Origin: Rhodospirillales bacterium
GTDB taxonomy: Bacteria > Pseudomonadota > Alphaproteobacteria > Rhodospirillales > Defluviicoccaceae
DNA length: 6,101 nt
Assembly (NCBI GenBank): GCA_030622775.1
Contig: JAUXFS010000129.1
Span: 1-6,101 of the forward strand
Direction of reading: 5' to 3'
The stretch's first letter is position 1. Every line of letters begins with the position of its first letter. Made by a program: the position numbers and the translations under genes. A model generated the notes under the pieces. It did no database searches. It saw nothing but the letters and a program-made list of their open reading frames with translations, and was not told the origin of the DNA. Positions 4,557 to 6,101 of the stretch are shown here, one piece after another.

Positions 4557-5813
4557 CTACCGACTTACTTCGTTGAACGGCAGGAAATCAACCACGGTGC
4601 CCGGTTCGAGCCGGGAGAGATCCTCGGGAAGCTCGACGAGACCGTCGGCCTCGACCATCGACGACAGAATTCCGGCGCCTTCGCGCGGGAACTTGCTCGC
4701 CACCAGCCTCCCCTCGCCGTCGGCGGCGAGGCGGGCGCGTACCCATTCGCGGCGGCCCGCCTTCTTCTTATGAGCAAAACCGGCAAACACCCTGAAGATG
4801 TTCGGGGCGAGATCGGCGCAGCCGCCGAGACGCAGGATCATCGGCCGGGCGATCCGCATGAACGTGACCATCATCGCCACCGGGTTGCCGGGCAGGCCGA
4901 CGAACGGCACGCCGCGGATCTGGCCGAGGCCGAGCGGCCGCCCCGGCTTGATCGCCAGCCGCCAGAAATGGAGACTGCCCAGCGTCTCCACCGCCGCCTT
5001 GACGTGATCCTCCTCGCCCACCGACATGCCGCCCGAGGTGACGATCAGGTCATGATCGGCGGCGGCGGCGGCCAGGGCATCGCCGATGACCTTCAGGCGA
5101 TCCTCGAGAATGCCGAGATCGCTCACCGCGCACCCCAACCCCTCGAGCAGCGCCATCAGGCCGTAGCGGTTGGAATCGTAGATGCTGCCGGTGGGGGGCG
5201 CATCCCCGGGATCGTGAAGCTCGTCGCCGGTGGAGAACACCGCCACCCGCAGCGGCCGGTAAACGCGAAGCTCGGCACGGCCGACCGCGGCGGCGAGGCC
5301 GATGTCCTGGGGCCGCAGCCGCCGGCCGCGGCCGAGGATGGTCGCGCCGGTCCCGATGTCCTCGCCGGCCGGGCGACGGTTGGCGCCCCGTTTGAGGCCC
5401 GGCGCTATGCTCACCTTGTCGCCGTCAGCGGCGCAGTCCTCCTGCATGACCACGGTATCGCAGCCGTCGGGCATCGCCGCGCCGGTAAAGATGCGGATCG
5501 CCCCGCCGCGACCGGCCTCGCGGCCGAGGGCGTGGCCGGCGGCGGCGCGCCCCGTCACCGGTAGCCGCGTCTCGGCTTGTGCGTCGAGGTCGTCGAAATG
5601 AACCGCGTAGCCGTCGACGGCCGAATTGTCGGTGGGCGGTACGTCGCGGGTCGCGACCACGTCCTCGGCGAGAATACGGTCGCGCGCCCGCCGCAGGTCC
5701 ACGGTCTCGATCCCGACCACCGGGGCGGTTCGCTCGGCCAGCAGGTCGAGCGCTTCCGCCGTCGTCATCAGCGGCCCGCCGAAGGCGAAGCAGTCGTCAC
5801 TGAGCTGGGCCAT
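4557..5813 (-). CDS. moeA: Molybdopterin molybdenumtransferase MoeA
   Basis: This 418-aa protein catalyses metal insertion into adenylated molybdopterin, the last general step of molybdenum (or tungsten) cofactor synthesis in the cytoplasm. Family landmarks are in order: PPTDNSAVDGYAV (59-71), IFTGAAMPDGCDTVVMQED (108-126), the AGEDIG loop (149-154), RPLRVAVFSTGDEL (186-199), IYDSNRYGLMALLEGLGC (211-228), VTSGGMSVGEEDHVK (258-272), IKPGRPLGLG (288-297) and GLPGNPVAMMVTF (306-318), then the C-terminal beta domain ending VVDFLPF. The length is normal for MoeA and no key motif is broken. The start MAQLSDDCFAFGGPLM is shared with alphaproteobacterial MoeA as I recall it, and GGAG lies 8 bases upstream. 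The gene begins 27 bases after the upstream TupA-like gene, so the two are probably co-transcribed, tying it to tungstate or molybdate uptake. Confidence 0.96.
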   Translation of the reverse strand: MAQLSDDCFAFGGPLMTTAEALDLLAERTAPVVGIETVDLRRARDRILAEDVVATRDVPPTDNSAVDGYAVHFDDLDAQAETRLPVTGRAAAGHALGREAGRGGAIRIFTGAAMPDGCDTVVMQEDCAADGDKVSIAPGLKRGANRRPAGEDIGTGATILGRGRRLRPQDIGLAAAVGRAELRVYRPLRVAVFSTGDELHDPGDAPPTGSIYDSNRYGLMALLEGLGCAVSDLGILEDRLKVIGDALAAAAADHDLIVTSGGMSVGEEDHVKAAVETLGSLHFWRLAIKPGRPLGLGQIRGVPFVGLPGNPVAMMVTFMRIARPMILRLGGCADLAPNIFRVFAGFAHKKKAGRREWVRARLAADGEGRLVASKFPREGAGILSSMVEADGLVELPEDLSRLEPGTVVDFLPFNEVSR

Positions 5814-5840
5814 CCAATCCGCTCCCCGAGGGTGCCAGCC

Positions 5841-6101
5841 TCAGGAACCCTCCTTTTTCGCATTGGGATGGAAAAGCTGCTGGCCGCCGATTTCGAACTG
5901 GGCGATGGAGCTCTGCCCCGCCGGAGAGACCAGCCAGTCGATGAAACGCTGGCCGTCCTCCGCCTTGACGTGCGGATGCCTCTCGCGGCTGACCAGAATG
6001 ACGCCGTACTGGTTGAAAAGCCGGGCATCGCCCTCGACCAGGATCTCGAAGTCGCCCTTGTTGCGAAAGCTGATCCAGGTGGCGCGGTCGGCGAGGGTGT
6101 A
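5841..6101 (-). CDS. tupA: TupA-like tungstate ABC transporter substrate-binding protein, C-terminal part
   Basis: Only the last 86 residues are in the window; the gene enters from the right edge. The fragment begins YTLADRATWISFRNKGDFEI and continues with LFNQYGVILVSRERHPHVKA, then GQRFIDWLVSPAGQSSIAQF and finally GGQQLFHPNA. These are the C-terminal landmarks of the periplasmic TupA family of oxyanion-binding proteins (TupABC transporter), as I recall them. TupA prefers tungstate, but the anion-binding residues lie mostly outside the window, so molybdate or another oxyanion cannot be excluded. The stop lies 27 bases before moeA on the same strand. The permease and ATPase genes are not in view and would be expected upstream of this gene, to the right of the window. 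Confidence 0.82.
   Translation of the reverse strand, partial: YTLADRATWISFRNKGDFEILVEGDARLFNQYGVILVSRERHPHVKAEDGQRFIDWLVSPAGQSSIAQFEIGGQQLFHPNAKKEGS

Noticed and set aside
3035..4576. 513-aa open frame on the plus strand
   Set aside because: It is antisense to the WD40-cytochrome c gene, whose product has clear repeats, a signal peptide and a heme motif. The plus-strand translation has no recognisable domain and is explained by GC-rich codons read backwards.
4308..5564. 418-aa open frame on the plus strand
   Set aside because: It overlaps moeA on the opposite strand. The MoeA motifs are unambiguous, and this frame yields only Arg/Ala/His-rich sequence.

Overview
The window looks like high-GC alphaproteobacterial chromosome, probably Rhodospirillales-like. 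The codons are strongly GC3-biased, the MoeA N-terminus (MAQLSDDCFAFGGPLM) resembles alphaproteobacterial MoeA, and the small genes resemble ones I recall from that class. The taxonomy rests on memory of these families and was not searched.

Layout. Positions 1-1320 (+) hold the end of a formate dehydrogenase locus: a short C-terminal fragment of an upstream gene (possibly the Fe-S beta subunit), then a complete membrane cytochrome b (gamma) subunit. Positions 1321-3115 form an accessory stretch. It contains a ParD-type antitoxin with no visible ParE (+), an unlisted 41-codon membrane microprotein gene on the minus strand (1731-1856), a possible gene relict, and a complete HigB/HigA toxin-antitoxin pair (+). 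The pair is bracketed by two copies of a near-identical 28-base direct repeat. Positions 3116-6101 are all on the minus strand. Read in transcription order they are the C-terminus of a TupA-like tungstate-binding protein (cut by the window edge), moeA, and a secreted protein combining a seven-bladed WD40 propeller with a C-terminal class I cytochrome c.

How the genes may work together. Formate dehydrogenases of the FdnGHI/FdoGHI type need a molybdenum or tungsten bis-pterin cofactor. TupA captures tungstate in the periplasm and MoeA inserts the metal into molybdopterin. The neighbourhood therefore suggests a metalloenzyme locus (formate dehydrogenase plus oxyanion uptake plus cofactor completion), with a periplasmic c-type cytochrome of unknown function. 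The toxin-antitoxin and antitoxin genes sit between the two convergent halves and look like later insertions. The link between the halves is inferred from proximity.

The most notable items are the WD40-cytochrome c fusion beside moeA and tupA, the repeat pair flanking higBA, the 41-aa microprotein with its own UUCG-loop hairpin, and the re-assigned start of the WD40-cytochrome gene, supported by a good sigma70-like promoter.
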